33,985 nt of DNA from an uncultured Lachnospiraceae bacterium (GCA_947039785.1 CAMQZX010000009.1:1-33985), one strand, 5' to 3'; counted from the first letter of the stretch, positions 17,723 through 26,747 are shown. Numbers and translations are program-made. The notes: generated by a model from the letters alone, not told the origin.

Positions 17723-18580
17723 ATGAGAGTTTTAGTGACAGGTGCCAAGGGACAGCTGGGTTACGATGTGATGAACGAGCTGGCAAAACGAGGACATGAA
17801 GGTGTGGGTGTGGACGTGGAAGAGATGGACATCACCAGACCGGAGCTGGTGGAGAAGGTGATTACAGAGTCAAAGGTGGATGTGGTAATGCACGGAGCAG
17901 CGTACACAGCCGTAGATGCAGCAGAGGACAACGTGGAGCTTTGCAGAAAGATCAATGCCTACGGAACAGAAAATATTGCAAAAGTGTGTAAAAAGCTGGA
18001 TCTTCCCATGGTTTACATCAGTACCGACTATGTGTTTGACGGACAGGGCGAGCGTCCCTGGGAGCCAGACGACGACAGAGATCCGTTAAATGTATACGGA
18101 CAGACCAAATACGAGGGAGAGCTGGCGGTACAGAACAATCTGGACAAGTTCTTCATCGTACGTATTGCCTGGGTATTCGGTGTTAACGGCAAGAATTTTA
18201 TCAAGACTATGCTGAATTTAAGCAAAACTCATGATACGCTTACCGTAGTTAATGATCAGATTGGTTCCCCTACTTATACCTATGATTTGGCAAGACTTTT
18301 GGTGGATATGATGGAGACAGACAAATACGGCTTCTATCATGCAACAAACGAGGGGCTTTGCAGTTGGTATGAGTTTGCCGTTGAGATATTCAGACAGGCT
18401 GGAATCGAGATGAATGTGATTCCGGTGACCAGTGCAGAGTACAAAGCTGCCAAGGCAAAACGCCCATTTAACAGCCGCATGAACAAAGATAAGTTAGACG
18501 CCATGGGATTTGAGAGACTTCCCGCATGGCAGGATGCTTTGGGCCGATATCTGGAAATCTTAAAATCTATGGAGGAATAG
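17723..18580 (+). CDS. rmlD: dTDP-4-dehydrorhamnose reductase
   Basis: 285 residues, full length. It makes dTDP-L-rhamnose by NAD(P)H reduction, the last step of the pathway. The Rossmann motif VTGAKGQLG is at the N-terminus, with MHGAAYTAVDAAE, YISTDYVFDG and the catalytic YxxxK in NVYGQTKYEGE (Tyr125, Lys129). The ribosome site TTAGGAGG sits ahead of ATG 17723. It is separated from rmlBAC by about 9.5 kb of exporter and transferase genes but stays in the same direction with short gaps, so the whole block appears to be one operon. Confidence 0.97.
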   Translation: MRVLVTGAKGQLGYDVMNELAKRGHEGVGVDVEEMDITRPELVEKVITESKVDVVMHGAAYTAVDAAEDNVELCRKINAYGTENIAKVCKKLDLPMVYISTDYVFDGQGERPWEPDDDRDPLNVYGQTKYEGELAVQNNLDKFFIVRIAWVFGVNGKNFIKTMLNLSKTHDTLTVVNDQIGSPTYTYDLARLLVDMMETDKYGFYHATNEGLCSWYEFAVEIFRQAGIEMNVIPVTSAEYKAAKAKRPFNSRMNKDKLDAMGFERLPAWQDALGRYLEILKSMEE

Positions 18581-18586
18581 TCTGAG

Positions 18587-19993
18587 ATGAAGACTATAAA
18601 AAGTATGAAGAAAGAGACTGCAGCAGAAGTCTGCTTTCTCTTCCTTCTCTTTCTTTTTTATTTTATGTGGGCCAGGATTCAGCCCCTGAATGCTTCTCCC
18701 GATGAGCAGATGCGCTATCAGATTGCAGAGTATATCTACCAGCATGGCTCCATCCCAAGGGGAGATGACCCGGCGGTGCGAGACGGTGTGTGGGGAATTT
18801 CCTACGCATTCAGCCCCATTTTGGACTATATGGTGGCGGCTGTCTTTATGAAGCTGGTCAGTTTTGTAACTACCCAGCCCTTTGCCCTGGTTATGGCTGC
18901 CAGACTGGTCAGTGTGCTTTGCGGTGTGGGTATGGGATTTTACGTTCTGCGGATTGGAAAGCGGCTGTTTGAGCCGAGAAAAGCCTGGCTGTTTACCATT
19001 TTCATTACTACTTTGCCGGGGGCTGTGTTTGTCACTTCCTATGTAAATACCGATGCCATGGCTCTCATGTCCACAGCCATGATTGTCTATGCCTGGATTC
19101 TGGGTATAGAAGACGGATGGAGCTATCGCTGTTGTATGCTGCTTTCCGTGGGAATCGGAATCTGTGCGCTGTCTTATTACAATGCCTATGGATTTATTCT
19201 GTGCAGTATTGTGATTTTTGGCAGTACACTGTTGATAGAAGGGAAGAAAAATGGCGAGTATCGTACTTTTGTAACACGGGGAGCCTTTGTCTGTGTTCTG
19301 GTGCTTGTTTTGATCAGCTGGTGGTTTATACGAAATTACATAATCTACGACGGAGATTTTCTGGGAAGAACGGCTTCCGCCATCAGCGCTGAGAAGTATG
19401 CCATGAAGGGCTTTAAGCCTTCCGATAAGGTGACGCCTGCAGCCATTGGTATGACCTTTTTCCAAATGTTAGGAGAAAACTTTGCCAACACTACCATTTC
19501 CTGGGTGGAGCTGGTGTCGCGAAGCTTTGTGGGAAGATTTGGAAGTCTGGATGTATGTATGCCTGCCTGGGTGGAAAACAATTACATGGATTTTATCAAG
19601 GGCGGCTTCCTTCTGGTATTTATTCATCCGGTGAAGACGTTTGCCCTCCGTGAGAATGGGGAATTTTGCAGAGAAGGTATTTTCAACTGGTGTATGCTGG
19701 TTGCCATGATCATTCCCAACGTGTTGAATGCCTATTATTCCTACAGCTCCGATTACCAGCCCCAGGGACGCTACAGCCTTCCCATGCTGGTTCCGCTGGC
19801 CTATTTTGTAATCAAAGGCTACGGTCATCTGCTGGATGAACTGGTGAAGAACGAGAAGGTACGCAAGGGAGTTTACGTGACGGTCTGTGTGCTGTTGGTG
19901 GTATTGAGTGTCTACGTATATCTGAGCGTATTCTGGCCCACCTATATGCCGGGGTCTTTTAGTATCGGTGCATTTTTGGAAGGAGCATCATAA
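18587..19993 (+). CDS. GT-C-type multipass membrane protein, probable extracytoplasmic glycosyltransferase
   Basis: 468 residues with about ten to eleven hydrophobic segments. The first helix (about 13-30) is followed by the loop LNASPDEQMRYQIAEYI with Asp39-Glu40. An acidic pair in the first outer loop is typical of GT-C enzymes, and this context resembles the DUF2142 family. Such enzymes take sugars from polyprenyl-phosphate donors and work on the outer face. It could add side chains after export. The polyprenyl-phosphate sugar synthase that would supply it is not in the window. It begins 6 bases after rmlD and its stop overlaps the next start (TAATG, 19991-19995), which indicates translational coupling. 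Confidence 0.65.
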   Translation: MKTIKSMKKETAAEVCFLFLLFLFYFMWARIQPLNASPDEQMRYQIAEYIYQHGSIPRGDDPAVRDGVWGISYAFSPILDYMVAAVFMKLVSFVTTQPFALVMAARLVSVLCGVGMGFYVLRIGKRLFEPRKAWLFTIFITTLPGAVFVTSYVNTDAMALMSTAMIVYAWILGIEDGWSYRCCMLLSVGIGICALSYYNAYGFILCSIVIFGSTLLIEGKKNGEYRTFVTRGAFVCVLVLVLISWWFIRNYIIYDGDFLGRTASAISAEKYAMKGFKPSDKVTPAAIGMTFFQMLGENFANTTISWVELVSRSFVGRFGSLDVCMPAWVENNYMDFIKGGFLLVFIHPVKTFALRENGEFCREGIFNWCMLVAMIIPNVLNAYYSYSSDYQPQGRYSLPMLVPLAYFVIKGYGHLLDELVKNEKVRKGVYVTVCVLLVVLSVYVYLSVFWPTYMPGSFSIGAFLEGAS

Positions 19994-21828
19994 TGTCAAA
20001 GAACAATATTGAATGGGGACGCCTTGTAAAAAAGCTGTCCCCTTATACAATTCAAAAAGGGCTTCGTTATCTGAAGCACTATGGTCTGAAGGAATTCTGG
20101 GTTCGCTTAAATGAGCGGTTTGAGCCGGAGGAAATTCCTTATGAGGGATGGTATGCCCAGTATGTGCCTTCCCAGCAGCGGTTGGATGCACAGCGAAGGA
20201 AACACTGGAAGATTCAGCCCAAGATCAGTGTGGTGGTTCCTGCGTACAAGACACCAGAGGAATTCTTACGCCAGATGATGGATTCCCTGCGAAATCAGAC
20301 GTATGCAAACTGGGAGCTGTGTATCGCCAATGGCAGTCCTGAGGATCAGGCTATGGCAGCAGTCCTTGCTGAGTATAGTCGGGAAGACAATCGAATTCGC
20401 TATGAAAACCTAAAGGAAAACCTGGGAATCGCGGAGAACACCAATGCGGCATTTCAGATGGCAACAGGAGAGTTTGTAGGGCTTCTCGACCATGATGATC
20501 TATTGGCTCCCAATGCTCTGTATGAGATTGCCTCTGTTATTGAGAAAAACAGTCAGGCGGATGTAATTTACACCGATGAGGACAAGGTGACCACAGACCT
20601 GACAGAGCATTTTCAGCCTCATTTAAAGCCGGACTTTAATCTGGATCTTCTACGCTCTAACAATTATATCTGCCATTTCTGTGTAGTTCGAAGAAGCATC
20701 GTGGAAGAAATAGGAGGCTTTCGCCGGGAGTTTGACGGCGCCCAGGATTATGACTTTATCTTCCGCTGCACAGAGGCGGCCAGAGAAGTATGCCATGTGC
20801 CGGAGATTCTCTATCACTGGAGGACTCATAAGGCATCCACGGCAGACAACCCTGCCAGTAAAATGTACGCCTTCGACGCAGGCAGGCGTGCCATCGAGGC
20901 CCACCTTCAGAGAAGCCACGTCACAGGTGTTGTGAGCCACACCAAGGATCTGGGCTTTTATCAGGTGGAATATCCGGTACAGAAGGAAGACTTGATTTCC
21001 ATTATCATTCCAAACAAGGACGAAAAAGAATCGCTGGAAAAATGTCTTCAGTCCATCTGGAAGAAATCTACTTACAAGAATTATGAAATCCTGATTATTG
21101 AGAACAACAGTACCAGTCAGGAGATCTTCGATTACTACGAAGAATTGAAAAAAAAGGAAAATATCCGCATATTAACATGGAAAAGAGAATTTAACTATTC
21201 CGCAATTAACAATTTTGGGGTACAATATGCAAGAGGAGAGTATCTGCTCTTTTTAAATAATGATGTGGAAGTGATTACAGCAAACTGGATGGAGCGTATG
21301 CTGGGGAATTGCCAGCGTAAGGAAGTGGGGGCCGTGGGCGTGAAGCTTTACTATCCCGACAATACTATCCAACATGCGGGTTGTGTCATCGGAATCGGCG
21401 GAATTGCCGGACACATGTTTGTGGGAATGGACAGAAGCCGTACCGGATATCTGCACAAAGCATCCATCCAGCAGGATTTAAGTGCTGTCACTGCCGCCTG
21501 CATGATGATGAAGCGGGAAGCTTTTGCGAAAACCGGTGGTTTTACTGAAGCCTTGTCGGTGGCGTTTAATGATGTGGACTTGTGTTTGAAAGTAGGACGG
21601 GAGGGATATCTTATTGTGTACGAGCCTCATGTGGAGTTGTACCACTACGAGTCCAAAAGCCGGGGGGCTGAAGACAGCGAAGCGAAAATACGAAGATTTC
21701 AGGGAGAAATTGAATATATGCGCAGTCACTGGATTGACATATTGAAGAAAGGGGATCCCTGTTACAACAAAAATCTGTCCCTGACAAAATGGAACTATTC
21801 CTTACGCCCCATTGACCAGGGAAAATAG
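19993..21828 (+). CDS. Double-GT2 glycosyltransferase without N-terminal GW domains
   Basis: 611 residues. It has the same linker and two GT2 domains as the genes at 12747 and 15269 but lacks their two GW domains. The helical start (YLKHYGLKEFWVRL ... SQQRLDAQRRKHW) leads to GT2-A at 76 (PKISVVVPAYKTP; DHDD 166-169; VIYTDEDKVT; FDGAQDYDFIFRC). GT2-B follows at about 335 (ISIIIPNKDEKE; LLFLNNDVEVI; FNDVDLCLK). Its ATG overlaps the stop of the GT-C gene by one base, and the next gene's ATG follows its own stop directly, so the three are tightly coupled. Donor and acceptor are unknown; polymer extension is inferred. Confidence 0.85.
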   Translation: MSKNNIEWGRLVKKLSPYTIQKGLRYLKHYGLKEFWVRLNERFEPEEIPYEGWYAQYVPSQQRLDAQRRKHWKIQPKISVVVPAYKTPEEFLRQMMDSLRNQTYANWELCIANGSPEDQAMAAVLAEYSREDNRIRYENLKENLGIAENTNAAFQMATGEFVGLLDHDDLLAPNALYEIASVIEKNSQADVIYTDEDKVTTDLTEHFQPHLKPDFNLDLLRSNNYICHFCVVRRSIVEEIGGFRREFDGAQDYDFIFRCTEAAREVCHVPEILYHWRTHKASTADNPASKMYAFDAGRRAIEAHLQRSHVTGVVSHTKDLGFYQVEYPVQKEDLISIIIPNKDEKESLEKCLQSIWKKSTYKNYEILIIENNSTSQEIFDYYEELKKKENIRILTWKREFNYSAINNFGVQYARGEYLLFLNNDVEVITANWMERMLGNCQRKEVGAVGVKLYYPDNTIQHAGCVIGIGGIAGHMFVGMDRSRTGYLHKASIQQDLSAVTAACMMMKREAFAKTGGFTEALSVAFNDVDLCLKVGREGYLIVYEPHVELYHYESKSRGAEDSEAKIRRFQGEIEYMRSHWIDILKKGDPCYNKNLSLTKWNYSLRPIDQGK

Positions 21829-22797
21829 ATGGAGAACTATATGTACGAAGTATCCGTAATTATACCAAACTACAATGGAAGTAAATATTTAAGGGGATGC
21901 CTGAATGCATTGCTCAAGCAAAGATTTACAAATTTTGAGACCATACTGGTGGACAATGGTTCCACGGACGAGAGTGTGGATATGATCCGGCAGAATTATT
22001 CCTGGGTGAGGCTAATCCAACTTTCGGAAAATTTTGGATTCTGTAAGGCGGTCAACGAAGGAATTTATGCCAGTCAGGCTCCCTATGTGATTCTTTTGAA
22101 TAATGATACCTGCGTGGATGAGAATTTTGTGGGAATGCTGCTTCAGGGAATCAAAAAGCGCAAGAAGCGTTTTTCCTGTCAGGCGAAGATGATTCAGTAT
22201 CATGAACCATCTCGGATGGACGATGCCGGCAATTATTATAATGCATTGGGCTGGGCGTTTGCCAGGGGAAAAGGAAAGCCCGTGGATAAATACCAGACAG
22301 AAATGAGGGTATTTTCCTGTTGTGGAGGCGCATCAATTTATCGAAAAGCAGTATTTGAGGAAATCGGATACTTTGACGAAGAACATTTTGCTTATCTGGA
22401 GGATACGGATGTGGGCTATCGGGCCAGAATCTTTGGCTATCAGAATACTTACATTCCCCAGGCGCAGGTGTATCATGTGGGAAGCGGAACCAGCGGTTCC
22501 CGATACAATTTATTTAAGGTCCGCTATTCTTCCAGAAACAATGTCTACCTGATTTACAAAAATATGCCTCTGTTCCAAATTCTTTTGAATTTGCCCTTTT
22601 TGCTGGTGGGATTTGGAATTAAGCTGGCGTTTTTTGCCGTGAAGGGCTTTGGAAGAGAGTATGCGGCAGGAATCTGTAACGGAATTCTTCTCTGTAAAAA
22701 AGAGAAGAAAGTTCCTTTTTATAGAAAAAATATACTGAATTATTGTTCGATTCAGCTTGAATTATGGATTAATATAATTCGTAGATTTGCAAACTAG
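21829..22797 (+). CDS. GT2 glycosyltransferase, rhamnosyltransferase-like
   Basis: 322 residues and a single GT2 domain. VSVIIPNYNGSKYLRGCL marks the nucleotide-binding start, with VDNGSTDES, the metal motif LLNNDTCVDENF, CCGGASIYRKAVFEEIGYFDE and the acceptor-side LEDTDVGYRARIFGY. This pattern is typical of WbbL/RfbF-like rhamnosyltransferases. A hydrophobic segment near 245-275 (LFQILLNLPFLLVGFGIKLAFF) suggests membrane contact. Its ATG directly follows the preceding stop codon. An alternative ATG at 21841 has GGAG 8 bases upstream and cannot be excluded. It is the last gene of the operon, and 170 bases follow before the next unit. Confidence 0.85.
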   Translation: MENYMYEVSVIIPNYNGSKYLRGCLNALLKQRFTNFETILVDNGSTDESVDMIRQNYSWVRLIQLSENFGFCKAVNEGIYASQAPYVILLNNDTCVDENFVGMLLQGIKKRKKRFSCQAKMIQYHEPSRMDDAGNYYNALGWAFARGKGKPVDKYQTEMRVFSCCGGASIYRKAVFEEIGYFDEEHFAYLEDTDVGYRARIFGYQNTYIPQAQVYHVGSGTSGSRYNLFKVRYSSRNNVYLIYKNMPLFQILLNLPFLLVGFGIKLAFFAVKGFGREYAAGICNGILLCKKEKKVPFYRKNILNYCSIQLELWINIIRRFAN

Positions 22798-22905
22798 ACG
22801 ATGAAATTTAATGGAAAAATGAGATAAATATTGTGCAGAATACAGGTGAAACATTGCACCAGGAGAAAAATTTATAGAAATTTTAGGAATTCCGGGTGAT
22901 TTAAG

Positions 22906-22934
22906 TTGCCTTTTTCGCTTTTCTATTATATAGT
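22906..22934 (+). promoter_or_regulatory. Promoter for the initiation/attachment unit
   Basis: TTGCCT at 22906-22911, a 17-base spacer, and TATAGT at 22929-22934. The start site near 22941 gives a leader of about 27 bases to TTG 22968. It would let the phosphotransferase-LCP-GT2 unit be expressed apart from the long operon upstream. Confidence 0.65.
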
Positions 22935-22967
22935 AGTAGTTATGAAATCAGTTGAGGTGATAGAACA

Positions 22968-24371
22968 TTGATAAAAGATAACCAAAAGCATTTCAATCGT
23001 CTTCATGTCTTGATTGATGCTTTTGTAATTGCCGCGTCGTATTTGCTGGCGTGGCTTGTGAAATTCGAAGGCCCGTTCTCAGAAGGGGCTGTTAAGGCCT
23101 TGTCTTTCCAGCAGTATATGTCTGCGCTGGTGTTTATGGTTCCGGGCTATTTGATTTTGTATTATGCTTTTAGTCTGTATACGCCGAAGAGAATGCAGGG
23201 AAGACGGCTGGAGCTGGCAAATATTATGAAAGCCAATACCCTGGGGGTGTTGATTCTGGTAGTTGCTCTGTATGTACAGAAGCAAATGGATTTCTCCCGT
23301 GGATTTCTGGGTATTTTTTATGTCATTAACATTATAGCAGAAACTGGTGTCCGAAATGTAATTCGATATGTCCTCCGGGATATGCGTAGGAAGGGATATA
23401 ACCAGAAGCATGTAGTTTTGGTGGGATACAGCCGCGCCTCTGAGGAATTTATTGACAGAGTGCTTCACAATCCTCAATGGGGATATAATATCCGTGGAAT
23501 TCTAGACGACAATGTGGAAGCCGGAACCACTTATAAAGGGATTAAAGTGCTTGGACGCATTGCCAATCTGATGGTGATTCTGCCGGAGAATAAGCTGGAT
23601 GAGATTGTCATTACTCTGGGTCTGAGTGAATATTATCGTCTGGAAGAAATTGTTGGTCTTTGTGAGAAATCCGGCGTGCATACAAAATTTATACCGGATT
23701 ATAATAATATTATCCCCACAAAGCCTTACACAGAGGATATTCTGGGGCTTCCCGTCATCAATATCCGACATGTGCCTTTGAGCAATACCTTTAATGCCAT
23801 GGTAAAGCGATTGATGGATATTGGGGGTTCCATTGCATGTATTATATTATTTTCACCTGTGATGCTGATTGCATGTCTGCTAATTAAGATCACTTCTCCG
23901 GGACCATTGATTTATAAGCAGGAGAGGGTAGGTCTTCATAATAAGACATTTAAAATGTACAAGTTTCGATCAATGGAGGTTCAGCCGGAAAGTGAAGAGA
24001 AGAAGGCATGGACAACGAAAAATGATCCGAGAGTGACTGGGATAGGTAAGCTAATGAGAAAGACCAGTATTGATGAACTCCCTCAGTTATTCAACATTTT
24101 TAAAGGAGATATGAGTCTGGTAGGACCGAGACCGGAGAGACCTTTCTTTGTAGAGAAATTCCGTGAGGAAATACCGCGCTATATGGTGAAACATCAGGTT
24201 CGTCCGGGTCTGACCGGATGGGCACAGGTAAATGGATTTCGGGGCGATACGTCCATTCGCAAAAGGATTGAGTGCGACTTATATTATATTGAGAACTGGA
24301 CCATTAGCCTGGATATTAAAATCCTGTTTTTAACCATATTCAAAGGATTTGTAAATAAAAACGCGTATTAG
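22968..24371 (+). CDS. Polyprenyl-phosphate glycosylphosphotransferase (chain initiation)
   Basis: 467 residues. The start is TTG 22968 with GAGGTGA (22954-22960) 7 bases upstream. The N-terminal ~115 residues hold four to five membrane helices. A Rossmann-like domain follows (HVVLVGYSRASEEFIDRVL ... IRGILDD, about 145-185). From about 280 comes the bacterial sugar transferase domain, with KRLMDIGGS, a membrane segment, SPGPLIYKQERVG, KMYKFRSME, DELPQLFNIFKGDMSLVGPRPE and RPGLTGWAQVNG. This is the WbaP/WcaJ-type layout. It transfers a sugar-1-phosphate (often glucose or galactose) to undecaprenyl phosphate at the inner membrane face, starting the polymer. The exact sugar cannot be predicted. 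Confidence 0.93.
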   Translation: MIKDNQKHFNRLHVLIDAFVIAASYLLAWLVKFEGPFSEGAVKALSFQQYMSALVFMVPGYLILYYAFSLYTPKRMQGRRLELANIMKANTLGVLILVVALYVQKQMDFSRGFLGIFYVINIIAETGVRNVIRYVLRDMRRKGYNQKHVVLVGYSRASEEFIDRVLHNPQWGYNIRGILDDNVEAGTTYKGIKVLGRIANLMVILPENKLDEIVITLGLSEYYRLEEIVGLCEKSGVHTKFIPDYNNIIPTKPYTEDILGLPVINIRHVPLSNTFNAMVKRLMDIGGSIACIILFSPVMLIACLLIKITSPGPLIYKQERVGLHNKTFKMYKFRSMEVQPESEEKKAWTTKNDPRVTGIGKLMRKTSIDELPQLFNIFKGDMSLVGPRPERPFFVEKFREEIPRYMVKHQVRPGLTGWAQVNGFRGDTSIRKRIECDLYYIENWTISLDIKILFLTIFKGFVNKNAY

Positions 24372-24394
24372 AAGGAAGAATAAAGGGGAAAGTT

Positions 24395-25537
24395 ATGGCT
24401 AGACGAGGAAGAAAAAGACGTACATTCTTATTTATTTTTGAATTACTCATTTTGCTTGTACTCTTGGGCGGCTTATATGTCTATGGACAGATTAATTCCA
24501 AGCTGAATAATCTTCAGAGTGCGGAACTGGATATGGATAAGGTTGAGTATAATAATCTGGTATCCAGTGAGAAATTAACCGGATTTACCAATATCGCGCT
24601 GTTTGGTGTGGATTCCAGAAGTGCTGAGGATGCTTATACCAGTGCAAACAGTGATACGATTATCATCGCCAGTATCAACAATGATACCAAGACGATGAAG
24701 CTGTGTTCCGTGTATCGTGATACCATGTTGGTGGTGGGACAGACGGAGAGCGGAGAAGATTCCTATCAGAAATGTAATGCTGCCTATGCCTACGGCGGTG
24801 TGGAGCGGGCAATTTCTATGCTGAATACAAACCTGGATCTGAATATTTCCGAGTATGTCAGTGTAGATTTTAATGCCCTTGCCACTGTGATTGATCTGCT
24901 GGGAGGTTTGGATATTGAGATGACAGGTGCTGAAGTAGAGCATATGAATAACTACTGTGTGGAGACTTCAGAGGTAACCGGCAAGAGTTATACACCGATT
25001 CCAAGACCGGAAAGCGATGAGTACGTGGATACATACCACCTGAATGGTGTTCAGGCTACGTCTTATGCGAGAATCCGTTACACGGCAGGTCTGGATTTTG
25101 AGAGGACAGAACGTCAGCGTCTGGTTATTCAGAAGATTGTGGAGAAAGCCAAGAAGTCCAGTCTGGCCACACTTACCAATATTATGGATGAGGTGTTCCC
25201 ACTGGTTAAGACTTCTCTGAGTAAGGAAGAGATTTTTACTATGGGGGCAGGTATGCTGTCTTACAAGTTTGGCGAGACTACTGGATTCCCGTTCCAGCTT
25301 TATCCGACTGACATTGAAGGCAAGGGATCTGTTCTGATTCCCACAACACTGGAATACAATGTCAATCTTCTTCATCAGTTCCTGTTTAACGATCAGGCAT
25401 ATCAGCCCAGTGAGACCGTTATACAAAGAAGTGAAAGAATCATAGAAATTTCCGGTTATGGATTTGATCCTGATACCGGTCAGATTACCACGGCAGGTTC
25501 CTCCAGTTCTTCCGGAACCGGAAAAGGCGGCTGGTAA
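24395..25537 (+). CDS. LytR-CpsA-Psr (LCP) family wall-polymer transferase
   Basis: 380 residues. A basic start (MARRGRKRR) and one membrane helix (about 10-30) put the rest outside the cell. The LCP domain shows IALFGVDSR, SDTIIIASINNDTKTMKLCSVYRDTMLV, KCNAAYAYGGVERAI, and YARIRYTAGLDFERTERQR, with the conserved Asp and Arg residues that bind the pyrophosphate lipid and metal. A low-complexity Ser/Gly tail ends the protein. LCP enzymes move lipid-linked glycopolymers to peptidoglycan. It sits directly behind the initiating phosphotransferase, so it probably anchors the rhamnan-type polymer made by this locus. Confidence 0.92.
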   Translation: MARRGRKRRTFLFIFELLILLVLLGGLYVYGQINSKLNNLQSAELDMDKVEYNNLVSSEKLTGFTNIALFGVDSRSAEDAYTSANSDTIIIASINNDTKTMKLCSVYRDTMLVVGQTESGEDSYQKCNAAYAYGGVERAISMLNTNLDLNISEYVSVDFNALATVIDLLGGLDIEMTGAEVEHMNNYCVETSEVTGKSYTPIPRPESDEYVDTYHLNGVQATSYARIRYTAGLDFERTERQRLVIQKIVEKAKKSSLATLTNIMDEVFPLVKTSLSKEEIFTMGAGMLSYKFGETTGFPFQLYPTDIEGKGSVLIPTTLEYNVNLLHQFLFNDQAYQPSETVIQRSERIIEISGYGFDPDTGQITTAGSSSSSGTGKGGW

Positions 25538-25563
25538 CCTGCGATAAAATACGTGGAAAGACA

Positions 25564-25609
25564 GGGGACGGAGAGAACCGCAGGATACAGGGCGGATTTC
25601 TCCGTCCCC
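25564..25609 (+). other. Long stem-loop between the LCP gene and the next GT2 gene
   Basis: GGGGACGGAGA (25564-25574) and TCTCCGTCCCC (25599-25609) make a perfect 11-bp stem, and CCGC (25578-25581) with GCGG (25592-25595) makes an inner stem. It is followed by GATGCATTACAC, not by a T-run, so it is at most a weak terminator. It may be a dispersed REP-like hairpin or an mRNA-stability element. Confidence 0.6.
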
Positions 25610-25667
25610 GATGCATTACACAAGAAAAAATGTAAACATGTGTTGGCAGGAGGAAAATGAGAAACTC

Positions 25668-26594
25668 ATGAAAAAGACAGTGGATGTAATTATTCCGGTC
25701 TATAAGCCGGATGAGAGATTTCGTAAGCTGATGACCAGACTGGAGCGTCAAACCTGTGCTCCAAGGAAGATTATTTTGATGAATACAGAGAAGCAGTATT
25801 GGAAGCCGGAATATATTCAGGGCTGTTCCAATGTGGAAGTACATCATCTTACCAAGAAGGAGTTTGATCACGGGGCAACCAGAAAGGCGGCAGCTCTTTT
25901 GTCCACGGCAGATATTATGGTGTTTATGACTCAGGATGCCATGCCCTATGATACCCGTCTCATTGAACAGTTGGTGGACAGTTTTCAGATTGAGGGTGTG
26001 AAGGCAGCATATGCCCGTCAGCTTCCCACCTACGACTGCAGTACTCTGGAGCGTTACACCAGAAGCTTTAATTATCCCGAGACTTCCAGTGTAAAATCTG
26101 CGGAAGATTTGTCCACAATGGGAATTAAGACTTTTTTTTGCTCCAACGCATGTGCCGCTTACGATAAGGAAATATATAAAGAATTGGGCGGTTTTGTAAA
26201 GCAGGCGATTTTTAATGAGGATATGATTTATGCTTCTAAAGTGATTCAGGCAGGATATAAGATTGCCTATGCCGCAGATGCTCAGGTGATTCATTCTCAT
26301 AACTATACCTGCAGGCAGCAGTTTCACAGAAATTTTGATCTGGGGGTTTCCCAGGCAGATCATCCGGAAGTGTTTCAGTCAGTATCTTCTGAGGGGGAGG
26401 GCGTGAAGCTGGTGATGCAGACGGCGAAATATGCCCTGTCCGTTCACCGACCTGGACTGTTGGTATCTTTGTTCTTTCAAAGTGCTTTCAAATATATGGG
26501 ATATTTTCTGGGTAAACGATATCGCCATTTACCCAAAAAAATGGTTTTGTTCTGCACCATGAACCGGGATTACTGGAGCAAAGTGTTCTCTTAA
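25668..26594 (+). CDS. GT2 glycosyltransferase
   Basis: 308 residues from ATG 25668 (MKKTVDVIIPVYKPDERF). The frame is open from 25611, but those extra residues do not look like a GT2 start and have no ribosome site. AGGAGG is at 25648-25653, 14 bases ahead, and a 4-codon frame (25657-25671) lies between. GT2 features are IIPVYKPDERF, a MVFMTQDAMPYD metal motif, FFCSNACAAYDKEIYKELGGF, and FNEDMIYASKVIQAGYKIAYAAD. The C-terminal part is hydrophobic in places and may contact the membrane. It resembles rhamnosyltransferases of surface polysaccharide loci and may add an early sugar after the initiating phosphotransferase. The donor is not certain. Confidence 0.8.
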   Translation: MKKTVDVIIPVYKPDERFRKLMTRLERQTCAPRKIILMNTEKQYWKPEYIQGCSNVEVHHLTKKEFDHGATRKAAALLSTADIMVFMTQDAMPYDTRLIEQLVDSFQIEGVKAAYARQLPTYDCSTLERYTRSFNYPETSSVKSAEDLSTMGIKTFFCSNACAAYDKEIYKELGGFVKQAIFNEDMIYASKVIQAGYKIAYAADAQVIHSHNYTCRQQFHRNFDLGVSQADHPEVFQSVSSEGEGVKLVMQTAKYALSVHRPGLLVSLFFQSAFKYMGYFLGKRYRHLPKKMVLFCTMNRDYWSKVFS

Positions 26595-26603
26595 ATCTGG
26601 TTA

Positions 26604-26619
26604 GTGAAATTCGTTTCAC
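26604..26619. promoter_or_regulatory. Palindrome upstream of the HtrA-type gene
   Basis: GTGAAATTCGTTTCAC is a 6-bp inverted repeat around TTCG, located 10 bases after the preceding stop codon and about 25 bases before the candidate -35 box at 26645. It could be an operator or a small UUCG-loop hairpin. No T-run follows. Confidence 0.35.
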
Positions 26620-26644
26620 AATTTATTAATTGGTTTATCACAAT

Positions 26645-26673
26645 TTCAACACAATTGCTTGGTAGACTATGAA
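26645..26673 (+). promoter_or_regulatory. Candidate promoter of the HtrA-type gene
   Basis: TTCAAC at 26645-26650, a 17-base spacer, and TATGAA at 26668-26673. The match is modest. A start site near 26680 would give a leader of about 68 bases. Confidence 0.4.
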
Positions 26674-26747
26674 GCATAGAGAGAGGTGTGTGTTCGGCAG
26701 TTGTAGTCTGGCACACCAGTGCGGATACGAAAGGGGAAATATGAGAA

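Noticed and set aside
22798..22905. Possible riboswitch or leader RNA before the phosphotransferase gene
   Set aside because: Only a short GTGCA/TGCAC pair is visible, it lies upstream of the promoter at 22906, and no known riboswitch core is seen.
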